This document shows, one piece after another, positions 32,279 to 41,178 of a stretch of 64,000 nt of DNA. Made by a program: the position numbers and the translations under genes. Each line of letters starts with the position of its first letter. The stretch's first letter is position 1. Origin of the DNA: Pedobacter glucosidilyticus DSM 23534 (GTDB lineage Bacteria > Bacteroidota > Bacteroidia > Sphingobacteriales > Sphingobacteriaceae); the NCBI RefSeq assembly GCF_000425145.1, contig NZ_AULF01000003.1:1-64000 (forward strand), given 5' to 3'. The notes beneath the pieces were generated by a model. It searched no databases and had not been told where the DNA came from. It saw only the letters and a program-made list of their open reading frames with translations.

Positions 32279-34735
32279 ATGTTTAAAGAAATACCCAATA
32301 AGCCTCTTAGATACTTTAGTATTATTATTTATTTACTTATTATTTTTATTTGTGCAGTAGAACTTAATTTTTTATGGCTTTTTGGATACTCGCCTGCAAA
32401 AAAAGATATAAATTTCCCCTCGTTAAGCCTATCCTCAGAAGTTTATTATTCGGACGGTAAGTTAATTGGTAAATATTATAAAGAAAACCGCACACCGGTT
32501 AACTTTAATCAGATAGATAGCACCATTGTAAACGCTTTAATAGCGACAGAAGATGCCAGATTTTACAAACATTCTGGAGTTGATTTTCTTTCTATAGGCT
32601 CGGGCATCATTTCTACCGTTACCGGAGATAAACGTGGCGGAAGTACAATCACACAGCAATTGGCAAAAAACTTATATCGCACCCGTAACAATAAATCTCA
32701 AGGTTTTATCAAACATATCCCGGTAGTAAGAACCTTAGTTTCTAAATTTAAAGAATGGTTAACTGCCTATAAGTTAGAAGCCAATTATTCTAAGGAGGAT
32801 ATCATCACTATGTACCTTAATACCGTACCTTTTGGTAATAATTCTTATGGGATTAACACCGCAGCAAAGCATTATTTTAATAAAGCTGTTGATAAAGTTA
32901 AGCTAGAAGAATCAGCCCTGTTGGTAGGGATGCTTAAAGCAACATCAACCTATAACCCTATTAAAAACCCTGAAAAAGCTTTAGACAGAAGAAACGTGGT
33001 TTTGGCACAAATGCTTAAATACAATTTTATAAATGATGCTACTTACCAAAAGACTGTAAAAAAGCCTTTAAAACTTAATTTAGGTAAAGATACAGGTAAA
33101 AATGATGGCGACTCTTATTTGAGAACGGCTGTTGCTAAATGGTTACAAGAATGGTGTGATGAAAATGGCTATGATTTATATGAAGATGGCTTAAAAATTT
33201 ATACCACTATAGATTCTAGGTTGCAAAAATATGCTGAGGAAGCTGTACAAGACCACATGAAAATTCTGCAAAGAAGGTTTAACAATGTTTGGGGAGATGA
33301 AGAACCTTGGCGAGACTCTGAAGGAAATGTTATTCCTAATTTTATAGAAAATAACCTACAAAAACTGCCTTGGTATGCAGACTTTAAAAAACGTCATAAA
33401 AATAATCGCGACTCTATAGATTACTACTTAAACAAACCTAAAAAGATGACTGTCTTTACCTGGGATGGCGATAAAGAGGTTGAGTTTTCTACCATAGACT
33501 CTTTAACCTATTACGCCAAAATGCTAAATACAGGTATGATGACTTTAGATCCATTTTCTGGCAAAATTAAAGTTTGGGTAGGTGGTGATAATTACAACTA
33601 TTTTAAGTACGACCATGTAAAACAATCCAAACGTCAGGCAGGCTCTACCTTTAAACCTTTTGCCTATTTGGCAGCATTAGAAAGCGGCTTAAACCCTTGC
33701 GATAAGTTTACCGATAAACCTGTTAAAATAGAATATAAAATAGGCTCTAAAACTGAAGTTTGGGAACCTAAAAATGCTGATTATAATTTCTCTTACAGAG
33801 AAATGTCTTTAAGATGGGCTATGGGAAAATCAGTAAACTCTATCACCGCACAAATTACAGAACAAGTAGGCTGGGATAAAGTTGTAGAATTAGCACATGA
33901 ATGTGGTATCGAAAGTAAACTACAATCCGTACCCTCTGTAAGCTTAGGTTCTAATGATGTTAGCGTATATGAAATGGTGAGGGCTTATGGTACTTTTTTA
34001 AATAAAGGAAAAAGGGTAGACCCTATTTTGGTTGAGAAAATCACCGATTTAGATGGTAATATTATCGAAGAATTTAAAGCCAAACACACACAAGTGTTAA
34101 GCGAAGAAATAGCTTGGTTAATGCTTTACATGTTTAGAGGCGGTATGGAAGAACCCGGAGGTACATCACAAGCCTTATGGGAATGGGATTTATGGAAGAA
34201 AAACAACCAAATAGGCGGTAAAACAGGTACATCATCAGATTATGTTGATGGATGGTATATGGGTATCACCAAAGATTTGGTAACTGGTGTTTGGGTAGGT
34301 GCTGATGATAGAAGTATACATTTTAAAGATTCGCAAACAGGCGAAGGCTCCAGAACAGCCTTACCTATTTTTGCTAAGTTTATGGAAAAAGTTTACCGTG
34401 ATGCTAAGACAGGTATTACCTTAGGCCCTTTCCCTAAACCAGATGTAGAAATAACTCGTACTTATATATGTCCAAGTCCAAGAATTGTGGTAGACACCAG
34501 TAGTACAGATAGTTTAGCAGTAGATTCATTGATGTTGATGGAAATAGAAAATCCTGAGGCGCAACAAAACCAAGAACAAAATGCTGAAACGGAAATAAAA
34601 AATGAAAGTAAAAACCAGAATAAAACTCCTGATGTTAAACAAGGAGTAACTCAGAAGCAAGAGACAGAAGCTCCTTTAAGTAAAAAAGAAGAGAGAAAGC
34701 TACAGAGAGAAAAAAGAAAAGAAGAAAAAGAGTAA
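32279..34735 (+). CDS. class A penicillin-binding protein (PBP1A type)
   Basis: An 818-residue bifunctional peptidoglycan synthase. An N-terminal membrane helix is followed by the GT51 glycosyltransferase (EDARFYKHSGVDF, GGSTITQQLAKNLYR) and a transpeptidase domain with the active Ser in AGSTFKPF, SVNSITAQ and KTGT (GGKTGTSSDYVDGW). A low-complexity Glu/Lys/Gln tail ends the protein. A frame extension to TTG 32234 adds 15 residues but would overlap the promoter; ATG at 32279 is preferred. Confidence 0.93.
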   Translation: MFKEIPNKPLRYFSIIIYLLIIFICAVELNFLWLFGYSPAKKDINFPSLSLSSEVYYSDGKLIGKYYKENRTPVNFNQIDSTIVNALIATEDARFYKHSGVDFLSIGSGIISTVTGDKRGGSTITQQLAKNLYRTRNNKSQGFIKHIPVVRTLVSKFKEWLTAYKLEANYSKEDIITMYLNTVPFGNNSYGINTAAKHYFNKAVDKVKLEESALLVGMLKATSTYNPIKNPEKALDRRNVVLAQMLKYNFINDATYQKTVKKPLKLNLGKDTGKNDGDSYLRTAVAKWLQEWCDENGYDLYEDGLKIYTTIDSRLQKYAEEAVQDHMKILQRRFNNVWGDEEPWRDSEGNVIPNFIENNLQKLPWYADFKKRHKNNRDSIDYYLNKPKKMTVFTWDGDKEVEFSTIDSLTYYAKMLNTGMMTLDPFSGKIKVWVGGDNYNYFKYDHVKQSKRQAGSTFKPFAYLAALESGLNPCDKFTDKPVKIEYKIGSKTEVWEPKNADYNFSYREMSLRWAMGKSVNSITAQITEQVGWDKVVELAHECGIESKLQSVPSVSLGSNDVSVYEMVRAYGTFLNKGKRVDPILVEKITDLDGNIIEEFKAKHTQVLSEEIAWLMLYMFRGGMEEPGGTSQALWEWDLWKKNNQIGGKTGTSSDYVDGWYMGITKDLVTGVWVGADDRSIHFKDSQTGEGSRTALPIFAKFMEKVYRDAKTGITLGPFPKPDVEITRTYICPSPRIVVDTSSTDSLAVDSLMLMEIENPEAQQNQEQNAETEIKNESKNQNKTPDVKQGVTQKQETEAPLSKKEERKLQREKRKEEKE

Positions 34736-34774
34736 ATCATCCATAAAAACGATTAAGATTTATAGCTCCATACC

Positions 34775-37700
34775 ATGACAAAGAATGTAAAATTTAATAA
34801 AGCTAAAATTTACACTACCATTTATTTTAGCTTCTTATTCTTATTGTTTGCAGGAAATGCGCAAGCACAATACTTCGGGCAAAACAAAGTAAGGTATAAA
34901 AATCTTAAATTTAAGGTTTATGAAACTCCACATTTCCATCTCTATTACTATACAGAAAATGATAGCTTAATTAAAAATTTCGCTAAAGAGAGTGAAGCCT
35001 GGTATGCTTTACACCAACAAGTTTTCAGAGATACTTTTAAACGTCCTAACCCCATTATCCTTTACGGAAATTCACCAGAATTTCAACAAACAACCATCAT
35101 CAACTCTGAAATTGGTGTGGGTACAGGTGGGGTAACCGAAGGTTTAAAAAACAGGGTTTTCATGCCTATTCAGGAAAGTAATTTCCAAACCAGACACGTT
35201 CTTGGGCATGAGTTGGTTCATGCTTTCCAATACCATTCTTTAATAGAAGGAGATTCTACCCAGCTAGAAAATATTGGGAATTTACCTTTATGGATGGTTG
35301 AAGGTATGGCAGAGTACCTTTCTTTAGGTAAAGTTGATGCAAACACTGCCATGTGGATGCGTGATGCTGTGTTAAATAAAGACATTCCAACATTAAGAGA
35401 TTTAACAACCAACAGTAAATATTTCCCTTACCGCTATGGACAAGCCTTTTGGGCTTTTATAGGCTCTACTTACGGAGATACCATCATTATGCCTTTCTTT
35501 AAATCTACAGCAAAGTTTGGTTATGAAATGGCAATCAGAAGGACCTTTGGTTACGATGAAAAAACACTTTCCAGCTTATGGAAAAGCTCTTTAGAAAACG
35601 CTTATACCCCCTATTTAAAAGATACCACACAAAAACCCATAGGTACCAAACTGATTGATAATGAAAATGGTGGCGATATGAATTTATCGCCAGCTATCAG
35701 CCCTGATGGAAAATATGTGGTCTTCCTTTCAGAAAAAGAACTCTTTTCTATTGATTTATTTCTTGCAGATGCCAAGACAGGAAAAATCATCAGAAAGTTA
35801 ACCTCTAAAATTAAAAACAGCCATATTGATGAGTTTAACTATATAGAATCCGCAGGTTCATGGTCGCCGGATAGTAAACAATTTGCCTTTAGTGCATTCT
35901 CAGAAGGCAGAAATAAACTCATCATCATTGATATTGATGATGGGAAAACAGTTCTACAAAAATCTATGGGAAAAGTAGAGCAGTTTGGTAATTTAAACTG
36001 GTCTCCAACGGGAAAAGAAATTGCCTTCTCTGGCCTTAAGGATGGGCAAAGCGACCTCTTCTCTTACAACCTAGAAACTAAAGAATTAACACAGCTCACT
36101 AATGATAAGTTTACAGATTACCAGCCCAGTTATTCCTCAGATGGTAAAAAAATTGTTTTTTCTACAGATAGGTTAAACTTAGGTAAAGACTTAAGTGCTT
36201 TCATTAGCATGAGTTTAGCTGTACTAGATGTTGCCACTAAGAAAATCACCAATATTAATGTATTTCCTAAAGCCAATAATTTAAATCCAGTGTTTGATGC
36301 TAATGATAGAAATATCTATTTTTTATCTAACAGAGATGGTTTTAGGAACCTATACCGTTACAACATTTCCAAAGAATCTGTAGAGCAATTAACAGATTAT
36401 TTTACAGGAATTAGTGGGATAACAGAAAGTTCGCCTGCATTAAGTATTTCAAAAAACAACGATATTATCTATTCTTATTATCGCTCTCAGCGCTATACAC
36501 TTTACAATGCAAACGTAACTGAATTTAAAGGCACATTGGTAAATAGCAATGCAGTAGATTTTACGGCAGCAACTTTACCTCCACCAAGTTCTGTTGGGGT
36601 AAATATCATCAACAAAAACTTAGATAATTTCTTAGCTTATGATGATACACCGGTAGACTCTGTCAAAGCTATTCCTTTTAAATCTCAGTTTCAACTAGAT
36701 TATATCGCCAGTAATGGTGTTGGTGTGGCAACCAGCAGGTTTGGTACAGGGATGCAATCTGGTGTACAAGCCATTTTTAGCGATATTTTGAGCAGAAATC
36801 AAATTTTTGCAGCGGCTGCAGTTAACGGAGAAATTTACGATTTTGGTGCTCAGTTCGCTTACATCAACCAAGAAAGCAGATGGAATTGGGGGGCTTCGGT
36901 ATCACATATCCCTTTTCAATCTGGTTTGTTTGGCATTAAATTAACTGATTTACCTGTGGATGGAGGAGGTACTACACCTGCTGTAGAACAATATATAGAT
37001 ATCATCAGAACATTTGAAGAATCTGTACAGGGTTTTACCTCTTATCCTTTTTCTAAAACTACCCGTTTTGAGTTTGGTGCTGGTGCTTCTTATTACTCTT
37101 ACCGCGTGGATAGATACAGTACTTATTATGAACCAAATACAGGTTTCCCAATTTTTCAGGATAGAAGAAAAGTATCTAGAGAAGAATTTTTGCAAGACCA
37201 AGGGTTTAATTTACGGTCTTTTACGGTTTTCCAATTAAATACAGCTTTAGTGGGTGATAACTCTTTTTCTGGTGTAGCGGCTCCTTTAGGTGGTTACAGA
37301 TACAGAATTGGTGTAGAGCAAAATTTTGGTACTTTCCAATTTACTGCTCCAATTGTTGATTTAAGAAAATATGTAAGGGCAAAACCAGTAACTTTTGCGG
37401 GCAGAATTTATGGATATGGCCGTATAGGTAATGTAAACAACCAATTATTCCCATTATTTATTGGTTTACCATTTTTGATAAGAGGTTATGAGGCCAATAG
37501 TTTTTACAATAACAGAAACTTAACTGGAGAGCAAAACGGTTTTAACATTAACCAATTGATTGGTAATAGGATGTTAATCTCTAATTTTGAAATAAGGTTA
37601 CCTTTTACCGGTCCAGAAAAATTAGCTGCATTCCCTTCTAAATTTTTATTTTCTGATTTAAACTTATTTTTTGATGCTGGAGTTTCTTGGAATGAAGGGG

Positions 37701-37927
37701 ATAGAATTGCATGGGATAGGAAAGCACCTCGTAGAATAGGTACTGATAGTGAAACTGAAGCACCTGTTTACGAACCAAATGTAAGAGTACCAGCCTTAAG
37801 TGCAGGTATATCTGCCAGGGTAAATGTATTTGGTTATTTTGTTTTGGAGCCCTACTTAGCGGTTCCGTTTAACCGAGTAGATATTAAAAAGCCTGTATTT
37901 GGTTTGGCTTTTGCGCCAGGATGGTAA
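34775..37927 (+). CDS. peptidase MA / TolB-like beta-propeller / surface-antigen-like barrel protein
   Basis: A 1050-residue exported protein: signal peptide (cut after AQA), a gluzincin-type peptidase domain with HELVH (145-149) and a downstream Glu (GMAEYLSLG), WD40-like TolB repeats (about 225-560, SPDGKYVVFLSEKE, SPTGKEIAFSGL, SSDGKKIVFSTDRL), and a C-terminal region with outer-membrane-barrel character (FLIRGYEANSFYNNR) ending in Trp. It is often labelled 'translocation protein TolB' in this group. Probably an outer-membrane-attached protein. It follows the PBP by 39 bp. Confidence 0.8.
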   Translation: MTKNVKFNKAKIYTTIYFSFLFLLFAGNAQAQYFGQNKVRYKNLKFKVYETPHFHLYYYTENDSLIKNFAKESEAWYALHQQVFRDTFKRPNPIILYGNSPEFQQTTIINSEIGVGTGGVTEGLKNRVFMPIQESNFQTRHVLGHELVHAFQYHSLIEGDSTQLENIGNLPLWMVEGMAEYLSLGKVDANTAMWMRDAVLNKDIPTLRDLTTNSKYFPYRYGQAFWAFIGSTYGDTIIMPFFKSTAKFGYEMAIRRTFGYDEKTLSSLWKSSLENAYTPYLKDTTQKPIGTKLIDNENGGDMNLSPAISPDGKYVVFLSEKELFSIDLFLADAKTGKIIRKLTSKIKNSHIDEFNYIESAGSWSPDSKQFAFSAFSEGRNKLIIIDIDDGKTVLQKSMGKVEQFGNLNWSPTGKEIAFSGLKDGQSDLFSYNLETKELTQLTNDKFTDYQPSYSSDGKKIVFSTDRLNLGKDLSAFISMSLAVLDVATKKITNINVFPKANNLNPVFDANDRNIYFLSNRDGFRNLYRYNISKESVEQLTDYFTGISGITESSPALSISKNNDIIYSYYRSQRYTLYNANVTEFKGTLVNSNAVDFTAATLPPPSSVGVNIINKNLDNFLAYDDTPVDSVKAIPFKSQFQLDYIASNGVGVATSRFGTGMQSGVQAIFSDILSRNQIFAAAAVNGEIYDFGAQFAYINQESRWNWGASVSHIPFQSGLFGIKLTDLPVDGGGTTPAVEQYIDIIRTFEESVQGFTSYPFSKTTRFEFGAGASYYSYRVDRYSTYYEPNTGFPIFQDRRKVSREEFLQDQGFNLRSFTVFQLNTALVGDNSFSGVAAPLGGYRYRIGVEQNFGTFQFTAPIVDLRKYVRAKPVTFAGRIYGYGRIGNVNNQLFPLFIGLPFLIRGYEANSFYNNRNLTGEQNGFNINQLIGNRMLISNFEIRLPFTGPEKLAAFPSKFLFSDLNLFFDAGVSWNEGDRIAWDRKAPRRIGTDSETEAPVYEPNVRVPALSAGISARVNVFGYFVLEPYLAVPFNRVDIKKPVFGLAFAPGW

Positions 37928-37969
37928 TTGAAAAAAACTACTATAGGCCTTATAAACGTATATGATAGT

Positions 37970-38467
37970 ATGAAAAAGTTTATATCAACCGTTTTTAGCT
38001 TAGCAGTGTTAAGTTTAGCTGCTTGTGGTCAAAGTAATCAAACATCCTCAAAAAAGGATGATCAAAAAGCTTTAGTATTTCCAGTACAAAAAACAGAAAG
38101 CGAGTGGAAAAAAATATTATCTCCGGTAGCTTTTGAGATAATGGTGAATAAAGGAACCGAGCCTCCTTTTAAAAATGAGTTTTACAATAATCATGAAAAA
38201 GGTATTTACGTAAGTGCCGCAACAGGAGAACCACTTTTTAGCTCTGAAGACAAGTTCGACTCTGGTACCGGATGGCCAAGTTTTACCAAACCCATTAATG
38301 AGAAAGCCGTTATCTGGGTAAAAGATAATAGCCATGGTATGGTAAGAGATGAAGTGATAGAAGCTAAAACAGGTTTGCACCTAGGTCATGTTTTTGATGA
38401 TGGCCCTGCTCCTACAGGTTTAAGATACTGCATCAACTCGGCAGCACTTAAATTCATCAAACAATAA
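37970..38467 (+). CDS. msrB: peptide-methionine (R)-S-oxide reductase, lipoprotein form
   Basis: A 165-residue MsrB. The signal peptide with lipobox LSLAAC (Cys19) places it in the envelope. Catalytic signature GTGWPSF and RYCINSAAL with the active Cys are present. The two CxxC zinc pairs of many MsrB proteins are absent (ATGEPLF replaces the first). TTG at 37928 would extend the frame but lies against the upstream stop; ATG at 37970 gives the signal peptide. Confidence 0.93.
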   Translation: MKKFISTVFSLAVLSLAACGQSNQTSSKKDDQKALVFPVQKTESEWKKILSPVAFEIMVNKGTEPPFKNEFYNNHEKGIYVSAATGEPLFSSEDKFDSGTGWPSFTKPINEKAVIWVKDNSHGMVRDEVIEAKTGLHLGHVFDDGPAPTGLRYCINSAALKFIKQ

Positions 38468-38468
38468 T

Positions 38469-38837
38469 TTAAGACATAAAGCTAAAAACAGGTTTCACTT
38501 GGAAGCCTGTTTTTAACATCTTCTCATAATCCAAGCCAGTAGTTAAGTCAATCCAATCCGGATTAACACTTCTTATCATTTTCTCCTTTTGCATTCGGGT
38601 AAATTGGTTAATCATTTTAAAGCGTTCTTGAGCCATAGCTTCAGAACTCAACTCCTCAAAATAAACCAAGCGAGTTAACTGTTGCCCTGCATCAAAAAAT
38701 AGGTTCGGCATTTTACGGTAGAAGTTCATGGTTTTTATTAAATCAGCACTTAAACCAACATGTAAATTATTTCTATTTCTGTCTGTAACTATAAAAACGA
38801 TATTCTTCATTTGAGCTGCATTTAAATTCTTTAACAT
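38469..38837 (-). CDS. divergent GIY-YIG-like nuclease family protein
   Basis: A 122-residue protein with the layout of small GIY-YIG (UPF0213-like) proteins: IVFIVTDRN...LHVGLSADL in place of GIY...YIG, then LVYFEELSSEAMAQERFKMI and the NPDWIDLT ending. The GIY and YIG tyrosines are not conserved, so nuclease activity is doubtful. It is convergent with msrB and divergent from the XRE/S24 regulator, sharing an 85-bp spacer that holds a palindrome. Confidence 0.7.
   Translation of the reverse strand: MLKNLNAAQMKNIVFIVTDRNRNNLHVGLSADLIKTMNFYRKMPNLFFDAGQQLTRLVYFEELSSEAMAQERFKMINQFTRMQKEKMIRSVNPDWIDLTTGLDYEKMLKTGFQVKPVFSFMS
38484..38514 (+). terminator. msrB terminator inside the convergent gene
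   Basis: AAAAACAGG (38484-38492) pairs with CCTGTTTTT (38506-38514). It sits 17 bp after msrB and within the last codons of the GIY-YIG-like gene. Confidence 0.65.
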
Positions 38838-38883
38838 TATTATTTGGCTATTAATTTTTTATTGCTAATTTTATGAGCATAAA

Positions 38884-38904
38884 AATACTAATTATTTTAG
38901 TATT
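38884..38904. promoter_or_regulatory. palindromic operator between XRE/S24 and GIY-YIG-like genes
   Basis: Perfect 8-bp arms AATACTAA (38884-38891) and TTAGTATT (38897-38904) with a 5-bp spacer, 18 bp before the regulator ATG. It has the same 8-5-8 geometry as the higBA operator and is probably bound by the XRE-S24 protein itself. Confidence 0.6.
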
Positions 38905-38921
38905 TGCAAATATTTTTAGAA

Positions 38922-39704
38922 ATGGGAAAAATATCTGATAATTTAAAATACCTCAGAAAGAAAAAAGGCCTTACACAACAGCAATTTGCTGATGTTATGG
39001 AAATTAAAAGATCTTTAATTGGCGCCTACGAAGAAGACCGGGCAGAACCAAAATATGATTTGCTAAAAAAATTCGCAGACTTTTTTGAGTTAAGTATTGA
39101 TGATTTCATCAATGAAAAAATAAATGATAAATGGGCACCCAAACCTAAAGGAGACCCTTCTAACCTTCGTGTACTAAGTATTACGGTAGACCAAGATGAT
39201 AAAGAAAACATAGAATTGGTACAGGTTAAGGCTAGTGCAGGTTACCTTAATGGTTATAGCGACCCTGAATATGTAAGCACCCTACCCCGTTTCTCTTTAC
39301 CTATTTTTAAACAAGGCACTTACAGAGCTTTTGAAATTAAAGGAGACTCTATGCTACCGCTACCTTCTGGTTCTATCATTATTGCAGAATATGTAGAAAA
39401 TTGGAGTAACGATATTAAAGTTGGTGAAACGGCTATTGTGATTAGCAAAAACGAAGGCGTGGTTTATAAAAGGTTAAGCAGCAAGTTCAGACCAGATAAA
39501 GGCTTAAAATTATCATCAGACAACCCTGTTTACGAACCTTATACCATAGAGGCCGAAGATATTTTAGAAATTTGGAAAGCAAAAGCATTTATTTCTACAG
39601 AATTACCACAGCCAATGCCAGAGCCTACCATGGAAACTCTAACCAGCATGATGGCCCAAATGCAGAAGTCTTTGGTAGAAATGCAAAAAAACAAACCGAA
39701 CTGA
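38922..39704 (+). CDS. XRE-type regulator with S24 LexA-like domain
   Basis: A 260-residue protein. An N-terminal helix-turn-helix (about 4-60, LRKKKGLTQQQFADVMEIKRSLIGAYEEDRAEP) is joined to a C-terminal S24 domain with Ser in KGDSMLPL and Lys in GVVYKRL. An AYLNGY region stands where the cleavage site lies in LexA-like repressors. It may respond to DNA damage by self-cleavage, as cI/LexA proteins do. ATG at 38922 is used instead of the TTG at 38904, which lies in the operator. A Met/Gln-rich tail ends the protein. Confidence 0.85.
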   Translation: MGKISDNLKYLRKKKGLTQQQFADVMEIKRSLIGAYEEDRAEPKYDLLKKFADFFELSIDDFINEKINDKWAPKPKGDPSNLRVLSITVDQDDKENIELVQVKASAGYLNGYSDPEYVSTLPRFSLPIFKQGTYRAFEIKGDSMLPLPSGSIIIAEYVENWSNDIKVGETAIVISKNEGVVYKRLSSKFRPDKGLKLSSDNPVYEPYTIEAEDILEIWKAKAFISTELPQPMPEPTMETLTSMMAQMQKSLVEMQKNKPN

Positions 39705-39851
39705 TAAATGAATCGCTAGCAGAATGTTTCAAAAATCATCATTACACTGAAATAATTACTTTATTAAATAAGAATTTAAAGTGAAAATGGAATTATCATT
39801 CTTGGTGGATAGTTGTAAGACATTTTAACTAGACAAACTAAAATATTAATT

Positions 39852-40673
39852 ATGGAATACAAATACGACATTGCCCTTTCATTTGCTGGAGAAGACAGAG
39901 ATTACGTAGAGAAAGTTGCCCAAATATTGAAAGAAAACGGAATTAAGGTTTTCTATGATAGATTTGAAGAAGTTGACCTTTGGGGAAAGGATTTAGGAAT
40001 TCACTTCGATTATGTATATCGACGACAATCAAAATACTTTGTCCCTTTTATTTCTGAGAATTATGAAAAAAAAGTTTGGACAAACTATGAAGTAAGAACA
40101 GCAATTGCAAGAGCTATTGAAAACAAGGAAGAATATATTTTGCCCGTTAGATTTGATAAGACTGAACTTGATGGAATTCGCTCAACGCTTGGGTATCTCA
40201 ACATTAGCGAGACTTCTCCCGAAGAGCTTTCAAATAAAATTTTAAAGAAGTTAGGAAGCGAAGTAAATGTTCCTATACCTGAAAAAGAAGAGCCAAAAGG
40301 CAATATTTATTTGACCTCTTATCTTAATATAAATGGTTATTCAAATAGAGAAATTATGATTGGTGTGACTGTAACAAATACAGTTAATGACTTTAGATAT
40401 TTTAACTCGCCATACTTCAAAATCAGTCGACCAATTCACGGAGATGCTGACACTTTCCAATTATTAAATATTATTTCTCCAATTCAATTTCCAAAAAGAA
40501 TGGAATACGGCGAACAATATCAGGTAATGTATAATCTAAAAGAAGCCTTTCTAGAAGATATGAAGAAAATGAAAGGAAAAAAAGTGACTTTAACTGCAAT
40601 TGTAAATACTACAGTTGGAGAAAGGTTCTATTCAAATCCTATGGACGTTGATATGTTATTTTTCGGAAAATAA
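39852..40673 (+). CDS. TIR domain protein
   Basis: A 273-residue protein. Residues 1-135 form a TIR domain (YDIALSFAGEDRDYVEKVA) with the conserved catalytic-type Glu80 in WTNYEVRTAIARA, so NAD-cleaving activity is plausible. Residues about 150-273 are a beta-rich domain that I do not recognise (TSYLNINGYSNREIMIGV). No partner gene adjoins it. Bacterial TIR proteins are mostly antiphage effectors, so a defence role is inferred. Confidence 0.82.
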   Translation: MEYKYDIALSFAGEDRDYVEKVAQILKENGIKVFYDRFEEVDLWGKDLGIHFDYVYRRQSKYFVPFISENYEKKVWTNYEVRTAIARAIENKEEYILPVRFDKTELDGIRSTLGYLNISETSPEELSNKILKKLGSEVNVPIPEKEEPKGNIYLTSYLNINGYSNREIMIGVTVTNTVNDFRYFNSPYFKISRPIHGDADTFQLLNIISPIQFPKRMEYGEQYQVMYNLKEAFLEDMKKMKGKKVTLTAIVNTTVGERFYSNPMDVDMLFFGK

Positions 40674-40989
40674 AAACGCTGTATAAAAGCAAATTTGCAC
40701 AAAAATGGCTGTCGGTGGTTCACGTTAATCATCAGTTATTCATTTAATTTAGTGCGGAATGAAAATGCCTCTGTAAGCAATACCATTTCTGCACAAATTT
40801 TCAAAACGTTTAATATCACCTGCCGCAAGCAAGTATTTCATATAAATCAATATGAAATGACGAGTTTAGGTAGTTCGATAGTCAAGCCTAAGCATAAACA
40901 ACCGTTTACGCCCAATTCCGCCTTGTCGGTTGCGGCATCTACAGGACTAGCCTTAGCATAACCTTTTAGAAGCAAGCGGCGCAGCGGAG

Positions 40990-41040
40990 AGTTTTTGGTT
41001 ACTTTTTGCGGAAAAAAGTAACTTGACATGGCCGGTCAAG
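40990..41040. repeat. inverted-repeat intergenic element
   Basis: GTTACTTTTT and AAAAAAGTAAC flank GCGG (about 41000-41022), followed by GGCCGG...GGCCGG. The whole gap 40674-41178 (505 bp) is GC-richer, repeat-like DNA with short unconvincing frames on both strands; I support no gene in it. Confidence 0.55.
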
Positions 41041-41108
41041 AGGCCGGAAAGCTGGTGCGTGAATGCCTGATTTTTAAATATAAATAAAGTCAATACGAGT
41101 TGAAAAAG

Positions 41109-41133
41109 GCTTCGACTCCGCTCAGTCCGACAC
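41109..41133 (+). repeat. dispersed 'TTCGACTCCGCTCA' repeat, copy 3
   Basis: GGCTTCGACTCCGCTCAGTC shares its core with copies at 7951 and 18675. It lies 46 bp upstream of bioF. Confidence 0.7.
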
Positions 41134-41178
41134 AAAATAATCATTTCAAAATCTTTCTTTATTTTTGAATAAAAAAAC

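Noticed and set aside
36950-37238. Frames on both strands within the peptidase-MA/TolB-like gene
   Set aside because: Shadows of a well-supported long gene.
39572-39784. Frame overlapping the end of the XRE/S24 gene (ending ITLLNKNLK)
   Set aside because: The tail looks slightly protein-like, but it has no own start and the first part is out of frame in a real gene.
40695-41029. Overlapping frames on both strands after the TIR gene
   Set aside because: They lie in a GC-richer dispersed repeat; neither shows a domain, start signal or codon pattern of a gene.
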